Shown here in pieces: positions 30,543 to 39,005 of a stretch of DNA of 64,000 nucleotides (its first letter is position 1; the number at the start of each line of letters is the position of its first letter). The notes below the pieces were generated by a model. It was given only the letters and a program-made list of their open reading frames with translations. It ran no database searches and had not been told where the DNA came from. Source of the stretch: an uncultured bacterium (GTDB lineage: Bacteria; Bacillota; Clostridia; Christensenellales; CAG-917); the NCBI GenBank assembly GCA_949432885.1, contig CASQXY010000006.1:1-64000 (forward strand), in the 5' to 3' direction. The position numbers were made by a program, and so were the translations under genes.

Positions 30543-30583
30543 AAAAAATTCATAACCCTACCGCGTATCGCGGTAGGGTTATG
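30543..30583 (-). terminator. Terminator of the SRP RNA gene
   Basis: The 15-bp stem CATAACCCTACCGCG with its complement (30551-30583) has a 3-base loop. It is followed on the minus strand by a run of T (30543-30550) and sits immediately after the RNA 3' end. Confidence 0.9.
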
Positions 30584-30585
30584 AA

Positions 30586-30853
30586 AACCGTGCACCGTCT
30601 CCGACATAGACTACCGAAGCGGTAACGCAGTAGGTGGCTCCTTCAAAGTTTCCCCGTGGCACACGCCAGAATCTGCTTAGTGCTGCTGCGGTCAAGCCCT
30701 GACACGGTTCACAGCATGACGTTGCACGGGACCTTGATATCTACACTCCTTGCCGCGCGCAGCCAACCATAATCTAAGCCTCGGACGGCGTTCGACACTG
30801 CTGTTGCGGATTGCAGTTTACAGGGCACCGCAAGCTCCCCGTCTAGCACGGCT
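30586..30853 (-). ncRNA. ffs: Large signal recognition particle RNA (Bacillus-type, with Alu domain)
   Basis: Read on the minus strand, the 5' end GCCGTGCTAGACGGGGAG, then GCGGTGCCCTGTAA and GCAATCCGC, match the Alu domain of B. subtilis scRNA. The 3' end GTGCACGG pairs with the 5' terminus. Helix 8 is present (GTCAGG...GCAGCAGCA) and is the Ffh-binding site. Length about 268 nt fits the large bacterial SRP RNA rather than the 114-nt 4.5S form. The apical loop reads TGAC where GGAA is the usual bacterial sequence. It acts with Ffh and FtsY, both encoded in this window, in co-translational targeting. Confidence 0.93.
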
Positions 30854-30858
30854 TACAA

Positions 30859-30887
30859 AGTATATCACTTATATATCCGTTTGGCAA
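30859..30887 (-). promoter_or_regulatory. Promoter of SRP RNA
   Basis: On the minus strand TTGCCA (30887-30882), 17 bases, TATACT (30864-30859), TGA extended -10, placing transcription start near 30852. Confidence 0.85.
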
Positions 30888-30984
30888 GCGTAATTTGAGT
30901 TCGCCGAAAGGCTTAATTTTGTTGCAAAATGACGAAATCTTACGTTTTGTTACAATCTGTTCATCTGAAAGTCTTCAAATCAAA

Positions 30985-31010
30985 GCAAAAAGCGGCGAAT
31001 CGCCGCTTTT
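30985..31010 (-). terminator. Terminator of the BcrA-like ABC operon
   Basis: AAAAGCGGCG/CGCCGCTTTT 10-bp stem with loop ATT, followed on the minus strand by TTTTTGCTTTG. It lies 73 bases after the permease stop. Confidence 0.75.
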
Positions 31011-31083
31011 ACAATATACTTTGATATACGCGCAGCGTGCGCATAGTCCGATGCGTTACTCAAAAATATCCTTTTGTTGTAAT

Positions 31084-31896
31084 TTATTTTACGTCCCGCT
31101 TCAAAAACGAAACGAGCCCTATGACAGTTGACAGTACGCCGTAAACTATCGGCATGATGACGACGGCGCAAATGTTCGCGGCGTTGAGGTTATTAAGCGA
31201 CGAGGCGAGTTCCGCTTGTTGCATAGGCATAAAGTAGAGCCATTCTGTGTTGATTCCGTTTGTGGCGGCGCCCGTGATGCTGATTATGCTTATGACAATG
31301 GACAGAGCTATATATGCTCCGATAGACGCGCCCAATGAGCCGCCGCTTGAACGTATCAGAAACGCGAGCATCAGAACTATCGACATAGTTCCTAGGTTGC
31401 AGAGCAGTTGCAGGAAGAAGCAGCGCATAAGCAGACCGAACTGGTATCCGTCAAAATCTATGCCGTAGCCTTTAAACGCCGTAAATATTCCGCAAATCAA
31501 GAAAGTGTACACCGAGTACGCCGCAATCAAGCACGCAAGACTGAGCCACTTTGAGAAATACAGCTTGACTCTGTTTGCTCCGCGGGATACGAGTATGCGC
31601 ATCGTTCCGTTGGAAAATTCCTTGCCGACAAATATACATGTGATAATAAGGACCAAAAAAGGAACCATGCCGTTCTCGGAATATCCTGCGAGTATATTTC
31701 TGCCTAAATCCAAAAACGATAGGGTAACCAATGGGTCGTCGCCGCTTGCGTCCGCAATAGTGAGTCCCAGCCAATAAACGCAATACAGCAAAAGCAGAAC
31801 GGCAAAGGATACAATCATGCCTATCCAAACGCTTTTGTGTTTTTTGAGTTTGAAAAGGTCGGCTTTAAGCAAGCAAGTCATATCATTGTTCTTCAT
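31084..31896 (-). CDS. ABC-2 type transporter permease
   Basis: The 270-residue permease has about six membrane helices (22-45, 75-97, 115-140, 155-180, 190-215, 240-262) and the ABC-2 hallmark FVGKEFSNGTMRILVSRGANR in the first cytosolic loop. It partners with the ATPase whose gene overlaps its start by 14 bases; GGGAGG precedes ATG 31896. Such BcrAB-like pairs confer self-resistance to peptide antibiotics or export lipids or peptides. No two-component system sits beside it, so a resistance role is only a guess. Confidence 0.82.
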   Translation of the reverse strand: MKNNDMTCLLKADLFKLKKHKSVWIGMIVSFAVLLLLYCVYWLGLTIADASGDDPLVTLSFLDLGRNILAGYSENGMVPFLVLIITCIFVGKEFSNGTMRILVSRGANRVKLYFSKWLSLACLIAAYSVYTFLICGIFTAFKGYGIDFDGYQFGLLMRCFFLQLLCNLGTMSIVLMLAFLIRSSGGSLGASIGAYIALSIVISIISITGAATNGINTEWLYFMPMQQAELASSLNNLNAANICAVVIMPIVYGVLSTVIGLVSFLKRDVK

Positions 31897-32806
31897 GTCC
31901 GAGCCCTCCCATAAGCGATATGAATGTGGATTCCAAATCCCCTTCGCATTGATTTATGCTAAGAACAGGTACGTTTGCCGCTGAGAACATCTCAGCAACC
32001 TGAGGAATCCCTTTCGACAGGTCGTAAAGAGCAAGCGTGTTGTACGGCATGATTTCAAAGTCATGCGCGTGATAGTTTTCCACAACCACGTTCAATGCGA
32101 TTTTAAGGTCGCCAACGACAACCTTGATATACGGACGGCAAAGTTCTTCCAAGTCGGAATTTCTGAGCTCCTTAACAAGTTTGCCGCCTTCTATAACGCC
32201 GTAGCATGTGGCGAGTTTGCCTAGCTCCGCCAGCAGGTGGGAGGAGATTAGAATAGTTATCCTCTGTTCACGATTCAAGCGTTGAAGCAGTTCTCTGACT
32301 TCGAAAATACCCGCGGGATCGAGACCGTTGACGGGTTCGTCCAAAACGAGTATTCGAGGCTCGCCGATAAGCGCGATTGCGATTGCCAGACGCTGTTTCA
32401 TTCCGAGAGAAAAGTTTTTGACTTTCAGCTTATCGTCCGCGTTAAGTCCGACGGTGTGAAGAAGCTCGCGCAGCTTTGCTTCGTCATATCTGCCGAACGC
32501 CAGTGCGGCGGCTTTGAGATTGTCCATGGCGGAAAGATGCATAATAAGCGCGGGGCTGTCAATAAGCGACCCGATTTTATGCCTTTCGTATTCAAGAGCC
32601 TGAGAACCTACCGCGCCGTTTATTCTGACCTCTCCGCTATTCGGAAGCACAAGCCCCAGTATCGCGCGAATCAAGGTAGTTTTACCTGCTCCGTTTCTTC
32701 CTACAAGCCCGTAAATATCTGCTTCGCGCACGGTTATACTGACGTCGTCGAGCACCTTTTTGTCGCCGTATGTCTTTGTCAAATGTGTTGTTTCAAGTAC
32801 GTTCAT
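31883..32806 (-). CDS. ABC transporter ATP-binding protein, BcrA-like
   Basis: The 307-residue ATPase has Walker A GRNGAGKTTLIRAI, signature FSLGMKQRLAIA, Walker B ILVLDEPVNGLDPAG and the switch histidine in ISSHLLAELG. A C-terminal extension of about 80 residues after the ATPase core is typical of the BcrA/DrrA group. It couples ATP hydrolysis to the permease encoded directly downstream. Its own promoter lies about 30 bases upstream of ATG 32806. Confidence 0.88.
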   Translation of the reverse strand: MNVLETTHLTKTYGDKKVLDDVSITVREADIYGLVGRNGAGKTTLIRAILGLVLPNSGEVRINGAVGSQALEYERHKIGSLIDSPALIMHLSAMDNLKAAALAFGRYDEAKLRELLHTVGLNADDKLKVKNFSLGMKQRLAIAIALIGEPRILVLDEPVNGLDPAGIFEVRELLQRLNREQRITILISSHLLAELGKLATCYGVIEGGKLVKELRNSDLEELCRPYIKVVVGDLKIALNVVVENYHAHDFEIMPYNTLALYDLSKGIPQVAEMFSAANVPVLSINQCEGDLESTFISLMGGLGHEEQ

Positions 32807-32836
32807 ACACAGCCTGCCGTGATTTTTTATAGCAGT

Positions 32837-32864
32837 ATTATATCATAAATATATAAATTGTAAA
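32837..32864 (-). promoter_or_regulatory. Promoter of the BcrA-like operon
   Basis: On the minus strand TTTACA (32864-32859), 16 bases, TATAAT (32842-32837), TGA extended -10. Confidence 0.65.
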
Positions 32865-33181
32865 TACATAGCAAAGCTCATATTTTGTGATTTTAAAAAT
32901 AAAAGCCTTTAAGAAAAATGCATAAAACCGCATATCGTGTTGCATAAGTGCATTATGCTGCATAAAATCAAACATTTTCTATATAAAAACACGTATCGTG
33001 CGCCTAATAAAATTGAAATACAAATCGTGTATTTATGCCTTTTAAGAGGCATTTCAACTTTATTCAGAGGTATGCTATTTGCAAGCAGAGAATTGAAGGC
33101 GGCTGCCGTTGATAGGTTATTCAAACACGGATATGTTTGCATATAGGCGGAGAATAATATTTTATTTGCGGATAATGTTTG
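32865..33181. other. Gene-free AT-rich stretch
   Basis: Short open frames are present but lack ribosome sites and family resemblance. Small inverted repeats stand out (GCATAA-GTGCA-TTATGC near 32943; CACGTATCGTG near 32990, echoing the 660-696 hairpin). I see no RNA gene. Confidence 0.45.
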
Positions 33182-33215
33182 CAAAAATAAAATGCGCGCT
33201 GCGAGGCACGCATTA
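33182..33215 (-). terminator. Terminator of tRNA-Gly
   Basis: On the minus strand ATGCGTGC pairs with GCGCGCAT (one G-U pair) and is followed by TTTATTTTTG, four bases after the tRNA CCA end. Confidence 0.75.
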
Positions 33216-33218
33216 CTT

Positions 33219-33292
33219 TGGAGCGGGCGATGAGAATCGAACTCACGACAAAAGCTTGGGAAGCTCTCGTTTTGCCATTAAACTACGCCCGC
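33219..33292 (-). tRNA. tRNA-Gly(CCC)
   Basis: The minus strand folds as a cloverleaf. Acceptor GCGGGCG pairs with CGCCCGC, anticodon loop TTCCCAA gives anticodon CCC, the T arm contains GTTCGATTC, the discriminator is T and the CCA end is encoded. It reads GGG codons. Confidence 0.93.
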
Positions 33293-33323
33293 GAACATTC
33301 TTTTAGTTCGCATTTGTGCGTTT

Positions 33324-33351
33324 ATTTTATCATATCTCGCGCTTTTGTCAA
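33324..33351 (-). promoter_or_regulatory. Promoter of tRNA-Gly
   Basis: On the minus strand TTGACA (33351-33346), 16 bases, TAAAAT (33329-33324), TGA extended -10. Confidence 0.78.
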
Positions 33352-33398
33352 ACAGGTTTTGAAAATTAGCAATATTTTTTCGGGTTACGGCAAAATTC

Positions 33399-33427
33399 TT
33401 GCGTTTTTTCAGCTTATTGTTTATAAT
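33399..33427 (+). promoter_or_regulatory. Promoter of ileS
   Basis: TTGCGT (33399-33404), 17 bases, TATAAT (33422-33427). The leader of about 33 nt leaves no room for a T-box. Confidence 0.7.
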
Positions 33428-33466
33428 TAGTAAATCTTATTAAGAATACCCGAAGAGGTCTTGAAT

Positions 33467-36400
33467 ATGTATAAGCCTGTTGACAGCAATCTGAATTTCG
33501 TTGAACGCGAAAAAGAAGTGTTGGAGTTTTGGAAGCAAAACAATATTTTCGAGAAAAGCGTTAAGAAGAACGAGGGCAAACCAGAGTTCAGTTTTTACGA
33601 CGGACCGCCTACGGCAAACGGCAAGCCGCATATCGGGCATATTTTAACGCGCGTTATGAAGGATATCATTCCGCGCTATAAGACTATGAAGGGTTGTCAC
33701 GTCCTCAGGAAAGCGGGATGGGATACGCACGGTCTTCCCGTCGAACTCGAAGTCGAAAAGCTGCTCGGGATAGACGGAAAACAGGAAATCGAAAAATACG
33801 GTATCGAGCCGTTCATAAAGAAGTGCAAAGAATCGGTGTGGAAGTATACCGACGAATGGCACAAAATGTCCGACAGAATAGGCTATTGGGCGGATATGCA
33901 AAAGCCATATATCACCTATGACGACAATTATATCGAATCGGTTTGGTGGGCGATACGGCAGATGGCGGACAAGGGTTTGCTTTACAAGGGATATAAAATC
34001 GTGCCTTACTGTCCGCGTTGCGGAACCGCGCTCAGTTCGCACGAGGTTGCGCAGGGGTACAAGGACGTGGAGGAGACATCCGCATTTGTCAAATTTGCCG
34101 TGAAAGGGGAGTCGAACACGTATTTCCTCGCTTGGACGACCACCCCTTGGACGCTATCCTCTAACACCGCTCTTTGTATGAACGGCAAAGAGGATTATGC
34201 CAAAATAGAGGTAGACGGTGAGTTTTATATACTTGCGGACGCGCTTGTGGAAAAGCTGTTTCCCGAGGGCGGTTACAATAAAATCGATATCAGAAAGGGC
34301 AAGGATTACGAATATACGGATTACGAGCCGCTCTTCGATTACAAATACGATTTCAAGGAAAAAGCGTATTTCGTCGTAAACGACGATTACGTGACACTCA
34401 CCGACGGCACGGGTATAGTGCATATAGCTCCCGCTTTCGGCGAGGATGACGGCAGAGTCGGCAAAAAGTACGGGCTTCCATTCGTTCAGATGGTGGACGA
34501 CAGAGGCTGTTTCAAGGAAGGGATTACGGACATGTCGGGCATGTTCTGCAAAGAGGGCGACAAGCTCGTCATCGAGAGGCTCAAACGCGAAAATAAGCTG
34601 TTCAAAACCATGAGATTTACTCACAGCTATCCCTATTGCTGGCGTTGCGACACACCTTTACTGTACTATGCGAGAAGCTCTTGGTTCATCAAAGTGACCG
34701 CAGTCAAGGAACAGTTGCTCGCGTCAAACGCGTCAGTGAACTGGATGCCAGAGACGATAAAGAGCGGGCGTATGGGAAACTTCCTCGAAAACGTGATAGA
34801 CTGGGGAATATCTCGTGAGAGATATTGGGGTACTCCGCTGCCCATTTGGGTTTGCGGCAAGTGCGGCAGGATACATGTGATAGGTTCGAGAGAGGAGTTG
34901 CGCGAAAAGGGCGGGCTGGATTGCGATATAGAGCTGCACCGCCCGTATATTGACGAGGTGAAATGGACGTGCGAGTGCGGCGGAACTATGGAACGCACGC
35001 CCGAAGTGCTCGACTGTTGGTTTGACAGCGGTTCGATGCCCTTTGCGCAGTGGCATTATCCCTTTGAAAATAAAGAGGTATTCAACGAGGTCTTCCCTGC
35101 GGATTTCATTTCCGAGGCGGTGGACCAAACGCGCGGCTGGTTTTATACCTTGCTTGCGGTAAGTACGATACTGTTCGGACGCGCGCCTTTCAAAAACTGT
35201 ATAGTGCTCGGACACGTCAACGACAAGGACGGCATAAAAATGTCCAAGCACAAGGGCAACGTAGTAGACCCGTGGACTGTGCTTGACAAGCAGGGCGCGG
35301 ACGCTACAAGATGGTATTTCTACACCGCTTCTGCTCCGTGGCTTCCGTCGAGATTTTCTGCGGATAACGTGAGCGAATCTCAGCGCAAGTTTATGGGAAC
35401 GCTGTGGAATACCTACGCTTTTTACGTGCTGTATGCAGAAATAGACAAATTCAACCCCGCCGAACATAGGCTTGAAGAGCAGGAACTGAACGTCATGGAC
35501 AGATGGATACTGTCGGGTCTCAATACGCTCGTAAAGACGGTGGACGAGGGTTTGAACGAGTATAAAATTACGGAGACCTCTCGCGCAATCGCGGAGTTTG
35601 TGGACAATCTTTCCAACTGGTACGTCCGCCGTTCGCGCGACCGCTTTTGGGGCAGCAAAATGACGAAGAGCAAGGAAGCGGCGTACACTACGCTGTATAC
35701 GGTGCTTGCAACGCTGAGCAAGCTGCTTGCGCCTTACGTGCCGTTTATGGCGGAGAATATCTATCAGAACTTGGTGCGAAACTTCGACAAAAACGCGCCA
35801 GAAAGCGTGCATCTATGCGATTTCCCCGTTGCTGACGAAAAGTATATCAACAAGACGCTCGAAAAAGGCATGGACAACGTGCTGAAACTCGTCGTTTTGG
35901 GCAGAGCGGCAAGAAATAAATCCAATCTCAAAAACAGACAGCCGCTCGGAAGGCTTATTTATGACGGCAAATACGAGTTGCCGATGGAGCTCAAAGACCT
36001 TGTAAAGGACGAGCTGAACGTAAAAGATGTCCAGCAGTCGGCGGATGATGACAGCTTTGTGAGTTATGAAATCAAGCCTCAGCTTAAAACGCTCGGACCG
36101 AGATACGGCGCGTTGCTTGGAAAGATACGCGCTCTGCTTGCGGAACGCCCGCAGGATATTATCGCCGCAATCAAAAACCGCAAGGCTATGGATAAGCTCA
36201 AAGAGGAGTACAGGAGCATACGCGGCACCGAAGAAGACGTGAAAAGCGAGTTTACGTGCGAAATCGACGGCACCAAAATTGTGCTCAGCGAGGAAGACTT
36301 GCTCATAACCGCGAAGAATAAGGAGGGCTTCTCCTCCGAATCCGACGGCGAAACGACGGTCGTACTTGACACCGCGCTCACCGAGGATTTGATACGCGAG

Positions 36401-36643
36401 GGCATAGAGCGCGAAATCGTCAGCAAAGTTCAGAATATGAGAAAGGAAGCAGGTTTCGAGGTGACAGACCATATTCTGATGAGCTACGTTGCGGACGGCA
36501 TCGCCAAGGACGTGCTTGACGACGCGAAGTTCTTCTCCGACGTGCTTTGCGACGGTATAGTGTCCGTGGTAGACGGCTTTACGAAGGAATTGGATATCAA
36601 CGGTCATAAAGTGGTTATATCCGTCAAAAAGAAAGAGGACTGA
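33467..36643 (+). CDS. ileS: Isoleucyl-tRNA synthetase, eukaryotic-like (IleS2) form
   Basis: IleRS charges tRNA-Ile and edits valine. The class I signatures are GKPHIGHIL near residue 46 and KMSKHKGNV near residue 590. The editing domain contains LAWTTTPWTLSSNTAL. Length 1058 and the N terminus (SNLNFVEREKEVLEFWKQNN) match the eukaryotic-like IleS2 type rather than the roughly 920-residue IleS1 of B. subtilis. The C-terminal extension is long and has no terminal zinc finger. IleS2 enzymes are typically resistant to mupirocin. ATG 33467 has GAGGT upstream; an in-frame TTG at 33461 is less likely. An RNA methyltransferase gene starts two bases after the stop. Confidence 0.95.
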   Translation: MYKPVDSNLNFVEREKEVLEFWKQNNIFEKSVKKNEGKPEFSFYDGPPTANGKPHIGHILTRVMKDIIPRYKTMKGCHVLRKAGWDTHGLPVELEVEKLLGIDGKQEIEKYGIEPFIKKCKESVWKYTDEWHKMSDRIGYWADMQKPYITYDDNYIESVWWAIRQMADKGLLYKGYKIVPYCPRCGTALSSHEVAQGYKDVEETSAFVKFAVKGESNTYFLAWTTTPWTLSSNTALCMNGKEDYAKIEVDGEFYILADALVEKLFPEGGYNKIDIRKGKDYEYTDYEPLFDYKYDFKEKAYFVVNDDYVTLTDGTGIVHIAPAFGEDDGRVGKKYGLPFVQMVDDRGCFKEGITDMSGMFCKEGDKLVIERLKRENKLFKTMRFTHSYPYCWRCDTPLLYYARSSWFIKVTAVKEQLLASNASVNWMPETIKSGRMGNFLENVIDWGISRERYWGTPLPIWVCGKCGRIHVIGSREELREKGGLDCDIELHRPYIDEVKWTCECGGTMERTPEVLDCWFDSGSMPFAQWHYPFENKEVFNEVFPADFISEAVDQTRGWFYTLLAVSTILFGRAPFKNCIVLGHVNDKDGIKMSKHKGNVVDPWTVLDKQGADATRWYFYTASAPWLPSRFSADNVSESQRKFMGTLWNTYAFYVLYAEIDKFNPAEHRLEEQELNVMDRWILSGLNTLVKTVDEGLNEYKITETSRAIAEFVDNLSNWYVRRSRDRFWGSKMTKSKEAAYTTLYTVLATLSKLLAPYVPFMAENIYQNLVRNFDKNAPESVHLCDFPVADEKYINKTLEKGMDNVLKLVVLGRAARNKSNLKNRQPLGRLIYDGKYELPMELKDLVKDELNVKDVQQSADDDSFVSYEIKPQLKTLGPRYGALLGKIRALLAERPQDIIAAIKNRKAMDKLKEEYRSIRGTEEDVKSEFTCEIDGTKIVLSEEDLLITAKNKEGFSSESDGETTVVLDTALTEDLIREGIEREIVSKVQNMRKEAGFEVTDHILMSYVADGIAKDVLDDAKFFSDVLCDGIVSVVDGFTKELDINGHKVVISVKKKED

Positions 36644-36644
36644 G

Positions 36645-37502
36645 ATGAGAATCGCACCCGATTGGTCGGAATATTCTGTCATAGCGACAGGAGACGGCGA
36701 AAAGCTGGAAAGGTGGGGAAAGTATACGCTTCTGCGTCCCGACCCGCAGATAATATGGCATGCGAAAAAGCCGCTTAGGTCATATCCCGATATAGACGCC
36801 GTCTACGAAAGAAGCGCGACGGGCGGAGGCAAGTGGGTGTTTATGCGAGACATAAACACGGAATTTGTTCTGCACTGGCGCGACCTCGCGTTTTCGCTCA
36901 AACTCATGGGCTTCAAGCATACGGGGCTTTTCCCCGAGCAGGCGACCAACTGGGACAGAATGATGAGACTTATAAGCGGCGCAAACAGAAAGATAAGCGT
37001 GCTCAATCTTTTCGGTTATACGGGTGCGGCTTCGGTCGCATGCAAGCGCGCGGGCGCGGACGTATGCCACGTGGACGGCGCCAAGGCAATGGTGGAACGC
37101 GCGGGAGAGAATATTCGGCTTAGCGGACTCGACAACGTCGGCATGCGCTATATCATCGACGACTGCTTCAAGTTCTGCGCAAGAGAGCTTAAAAGAGGTA
37201 GGAGATACGACGCTATCATACTTGACCCGCCCAGCTTCGGCAGAGGACCGAACGGGGAAAAGTGGAAGATAGAGGACGGAATTTCCGAGCTGGCGGAGCT
37301 TATCGCAAAACTTCTCGGTGACAAACCGCTGTTTGTATGTCTGAACAGCTATACCACGGGCTTACAGCCTGCCGTCATGTCCAACGTGCTTAAACTGGCC
37401 TTGCCCTCGAGCGCGAAAATAGACTCGGACGAAATAGGGCTCGCCACAGAGGAAGGCTTGATTTTACCGCAGGGCTGTACGGCATTTGCGGAGTTTAAAT
37501 AA
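36645..37502 (+). CDS. Class I SAM-dependent RNA methyltransferase (RlmK/RlmI C-terminal-like)
   Basis: The 285-residue protein carries a Rossmann methyltransferase with VLNLFGYTGAASVACKRAGA (motif I), VCHVDGAKAMV and the catalytic-type motif ILDPPSFGRGPNG. No PUA domain is present, unlike RlmI. It sits between ileS and a pseudouridine synthase, so an RNA substrate is likely, but the target is unknown. ATG 36645 begins immediately after the ileS stop, suggesting coupled translation. Confidence 0.82.
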   Translation: MRIAPDWSEYSVIATGDGEKLERWGKYTLLRPDPQIIWHAKKPLRSYPDIDAVYERSATGGGKWVFMRDINTEFVLHWRDLAFSLKLMGFKHTGLFPEQATNWDRMMRLISGANRKISVLNLFGYTGAASVACKRAGADVCHVDGAKAMVERAGENIRLSGLDNVGMRYIIDDCFKFCARELKRGRRYDAIILDPPSFGRGPNGEKWKIEDGISELAELIAKLLGDKPLFVCLNSYTTGLQPAVMSNVLKLALPSSAKIDSDEIGLATEEGLILPQGCTAFAEFK

Positions 37503-37512
37503 GGAAACACAT

Positions 37513-38232
37513 ATGACTTACAAAGATTTGCAGATTTTATTTGAGGACAACCACCTGCTCGTCGTCGTAAAGCCCGTCGATATTCCCGTACAGGCGGACG
37601 CCAGCAAAGACCCCGATATGCTTTCAATGCTCAAACGGTATCTTGTGGAAAAGTACAATAAATCGGGAGACGCGTATCTCGGGCTTGTACACCGCCTTGA
37701 CAGACCCACGGGCGGAGTTATGGTATTTGCAAAGACCTCCAAAGCCGCGGAGCGATTGTGTGAGGCGATAAAAAACGGAGAGGTGGATAAAAAATATCTT
37801 GCCCTGCTCGACGGAGTGCCTAGGTATAAGTCCGACAAACTGCGTTGTTATCTGAAAAAGTTTTCGGATACCAACACCGTGAAAATCGTGCCCGCGCTTA
37901 CCGAGGGCGCGAAATATGCCGAGTTGGATTATAAGGTGCTTTGCGAGAAGCAGGGTTACAGTCTCGTGTTCGTCAAGCTTATCACCGGAAGAGGACATCA
38001 GATAAGGGTGCAAATGGCGGGCATGGGCACGCCTATCGTCGGCGATAAGAGATACGGCAACGGCAACAGGAACGGGGTGCCGATGTGTCTTTGGGCAACA
38101 GAACTGCGTTTCAATCATCCAGTAAGCGGCAAGACGATGGTTTTCAGAGTTTATCCGCCCGACGCCGCGCCTTGGAGCGCGTTCAACGTTGAATCCTATC
38201 TCAGGATATCCGCACCAGAAGATAACGGATAA
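37513..38232 (+). CDS. RluA-family pseudouridine synthase
   Basis: RluA-type enzymes isomerise uridine to pseudouridine in rRNA or tRNA. The catalytic aspartate lies in VHRLDRPTGGVMVFAKT. Further motifs are KKYLALLDG and LITGRGHQIRVQMAGMG. At 239 residues it is the short form without an N-terminal S4 domain. ATG 37513 follows AAGGA; upstream in-frame codons overlap the methyltransferase gene and are not family-like. The target position cannot be read from sequence. Confidence 0.88.
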   Translation: MTYKDLQILFEDNHLLVVVKPVDIPVQADASKDPDMLSMLKRYLVEKYNKSGDAYLGLVHRLDRPTGGVMVFAKTSKAAERLCEAIKNGEVDKKYLALLDGVPRYKSDKLRCYLKKFSDTNTVKIVPALTEGAKYAELDYKVLCEKQGYSLVFVKLITGRGHQIRVQMAGMGTPIVGDKRYGNGNRNGVPMCLWATELRFNHPVSGKTMVFRVYPPDAAPWSAFNVESYLRISAPEDNG

Positions 38233-38315
38233 TCGGACGCTTTGCCGAGAGTAATGAATAAGGAAAATAATATATAAATATCGTTATTCGATACGCGATA
38301 CTTCAAAGACTATAC

Positions 38316-38353
38316 AAACGGAAATGCGGACGTTATCGTCCGCATTTCCGTTT
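38316..38353. terminator. Long hairpin between convergent rluA-type and sigma-like genes
   Basis: A perfect 17-bp stem (38316-38332/38337-38353) has loop TTAT. T runs are short on both sides, so it may be a weak bidirectional terminator. Confidence 0.6.
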
Positions 38354-38409
38354 AAGGAGATTTTTGGATAACATATCGGCTGTATTTATCGGCGTAACGG
38401 CAACGCGCG

Positions 38410-38898
38410 TCACAGATTTTTTGCCACGAAGTATTTGTCCTTCATAATGCGCTCGTGGATAGGCGCTATGTATTTGTCGTTTCCGTATTCGCGCTCGAAC
38501 CATTCCTCCGTATATCCTGCGACGCGAAGAGTTTTTTCATAAGCCGCTTCCGCATTGCTTACGCGTCTGAAAACCGTGCGCAGAGCGATATCGTTTTCGT
38601 TGGATATCGCCTGATAAGTTTTCTTGTCTATTGTTCTCGCTATAAGTATGTCTCTGTCGGTTGCCGACAGTCTGTCCAATGCCTGTTGAACTATATAGCG
38701 CAAATTCACGATTTTACGCTTTTCCTCTGTAAGTTCAAGAATTTGGTTGATAAGTTGTTCATTACTTATTCCTATTCTTAAATGGCGGCTTTGAAACGTC
38801 GAATTTATCCTTGTTTTGACCCCAAAATTGAGTTCGCGAACAATTTTGGGTAACAGAGAATAAGCAACAAGCGCCGTGTTACTCCAATTTTTATTCAT
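38410..38898 (-). CDS. Orphan sigma-70 region-4-like HTH protein
   Basis: No named gene fits. The 162-residue protein has a helix-rich N-terminal half (ALVAYSLLPKIVRELNF...) and a sigma region 4-like module at about 75-125: LSATDRDILIARTIDKKTYQAISNE followed by IALRTVFRRV, the recognition-helix pattern. The C-terminal tail ends in EWFEREYGND and ERIMKDKYFVAKNL. Similar proteins seem widespread in gut Clostridia (from memory, unverified). CAGGAGG precedes ATG 38898 and a separate promoter lies upstream. It could be a small alternative sigma-like factor or a DNA-binding regulator; no region 2 is evident, so it probably does not work as a full sigma. Confidence 0.65.
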   Translation of the reverse strand: MNKNWSNTALVAYSLLPKIVRELNFGVKTRINSTFQSRHLRIGISNEQLINQILELTEEKRKIVNLRYIVQQALDRLSATDRDILIARTIDKKTYQAISNENDIALRTVFRRVSNAEAAYEKTLRVAGYTEEWFEREYGNDKYIAPIHERIMKDKYFVAKNL

Positions 38899-38939
38899 AT
38901 TGCCTCCTGAAATTGGTGAAAACTACAATTTCTGCTCTC

Positions 38940-38969
38940 ACTATAAATAGTCGATTGCGAAAAAGTCAA
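38940..38969 (-). promoter_or_regulatory. Promoter of the sigma-like gene
   Basis: On the minus strand TTGACT (38969-38964), 18 bases, TATAGT (38945-38940). Confidence 0.6.
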
Positions 38970-39005
38970 TATATTATGACATATTTTTTGATTTTTGAAA
39001 AGCGC

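Noticed and set aside
30895..31131. Short plus-strand open frame between the SRP RNA and the ABC permease
   Set aside because: It runs through the SRP promoter side and the ABC terminator and shows no family features.
32909..33184. A 91-codon minus-strand frame and an overlapping 69-codon plus frame
   Set aside because: Neither has a ribosome site or a recognisable pattern, and they overlap each other in AT-rich repeat-laden DNA.
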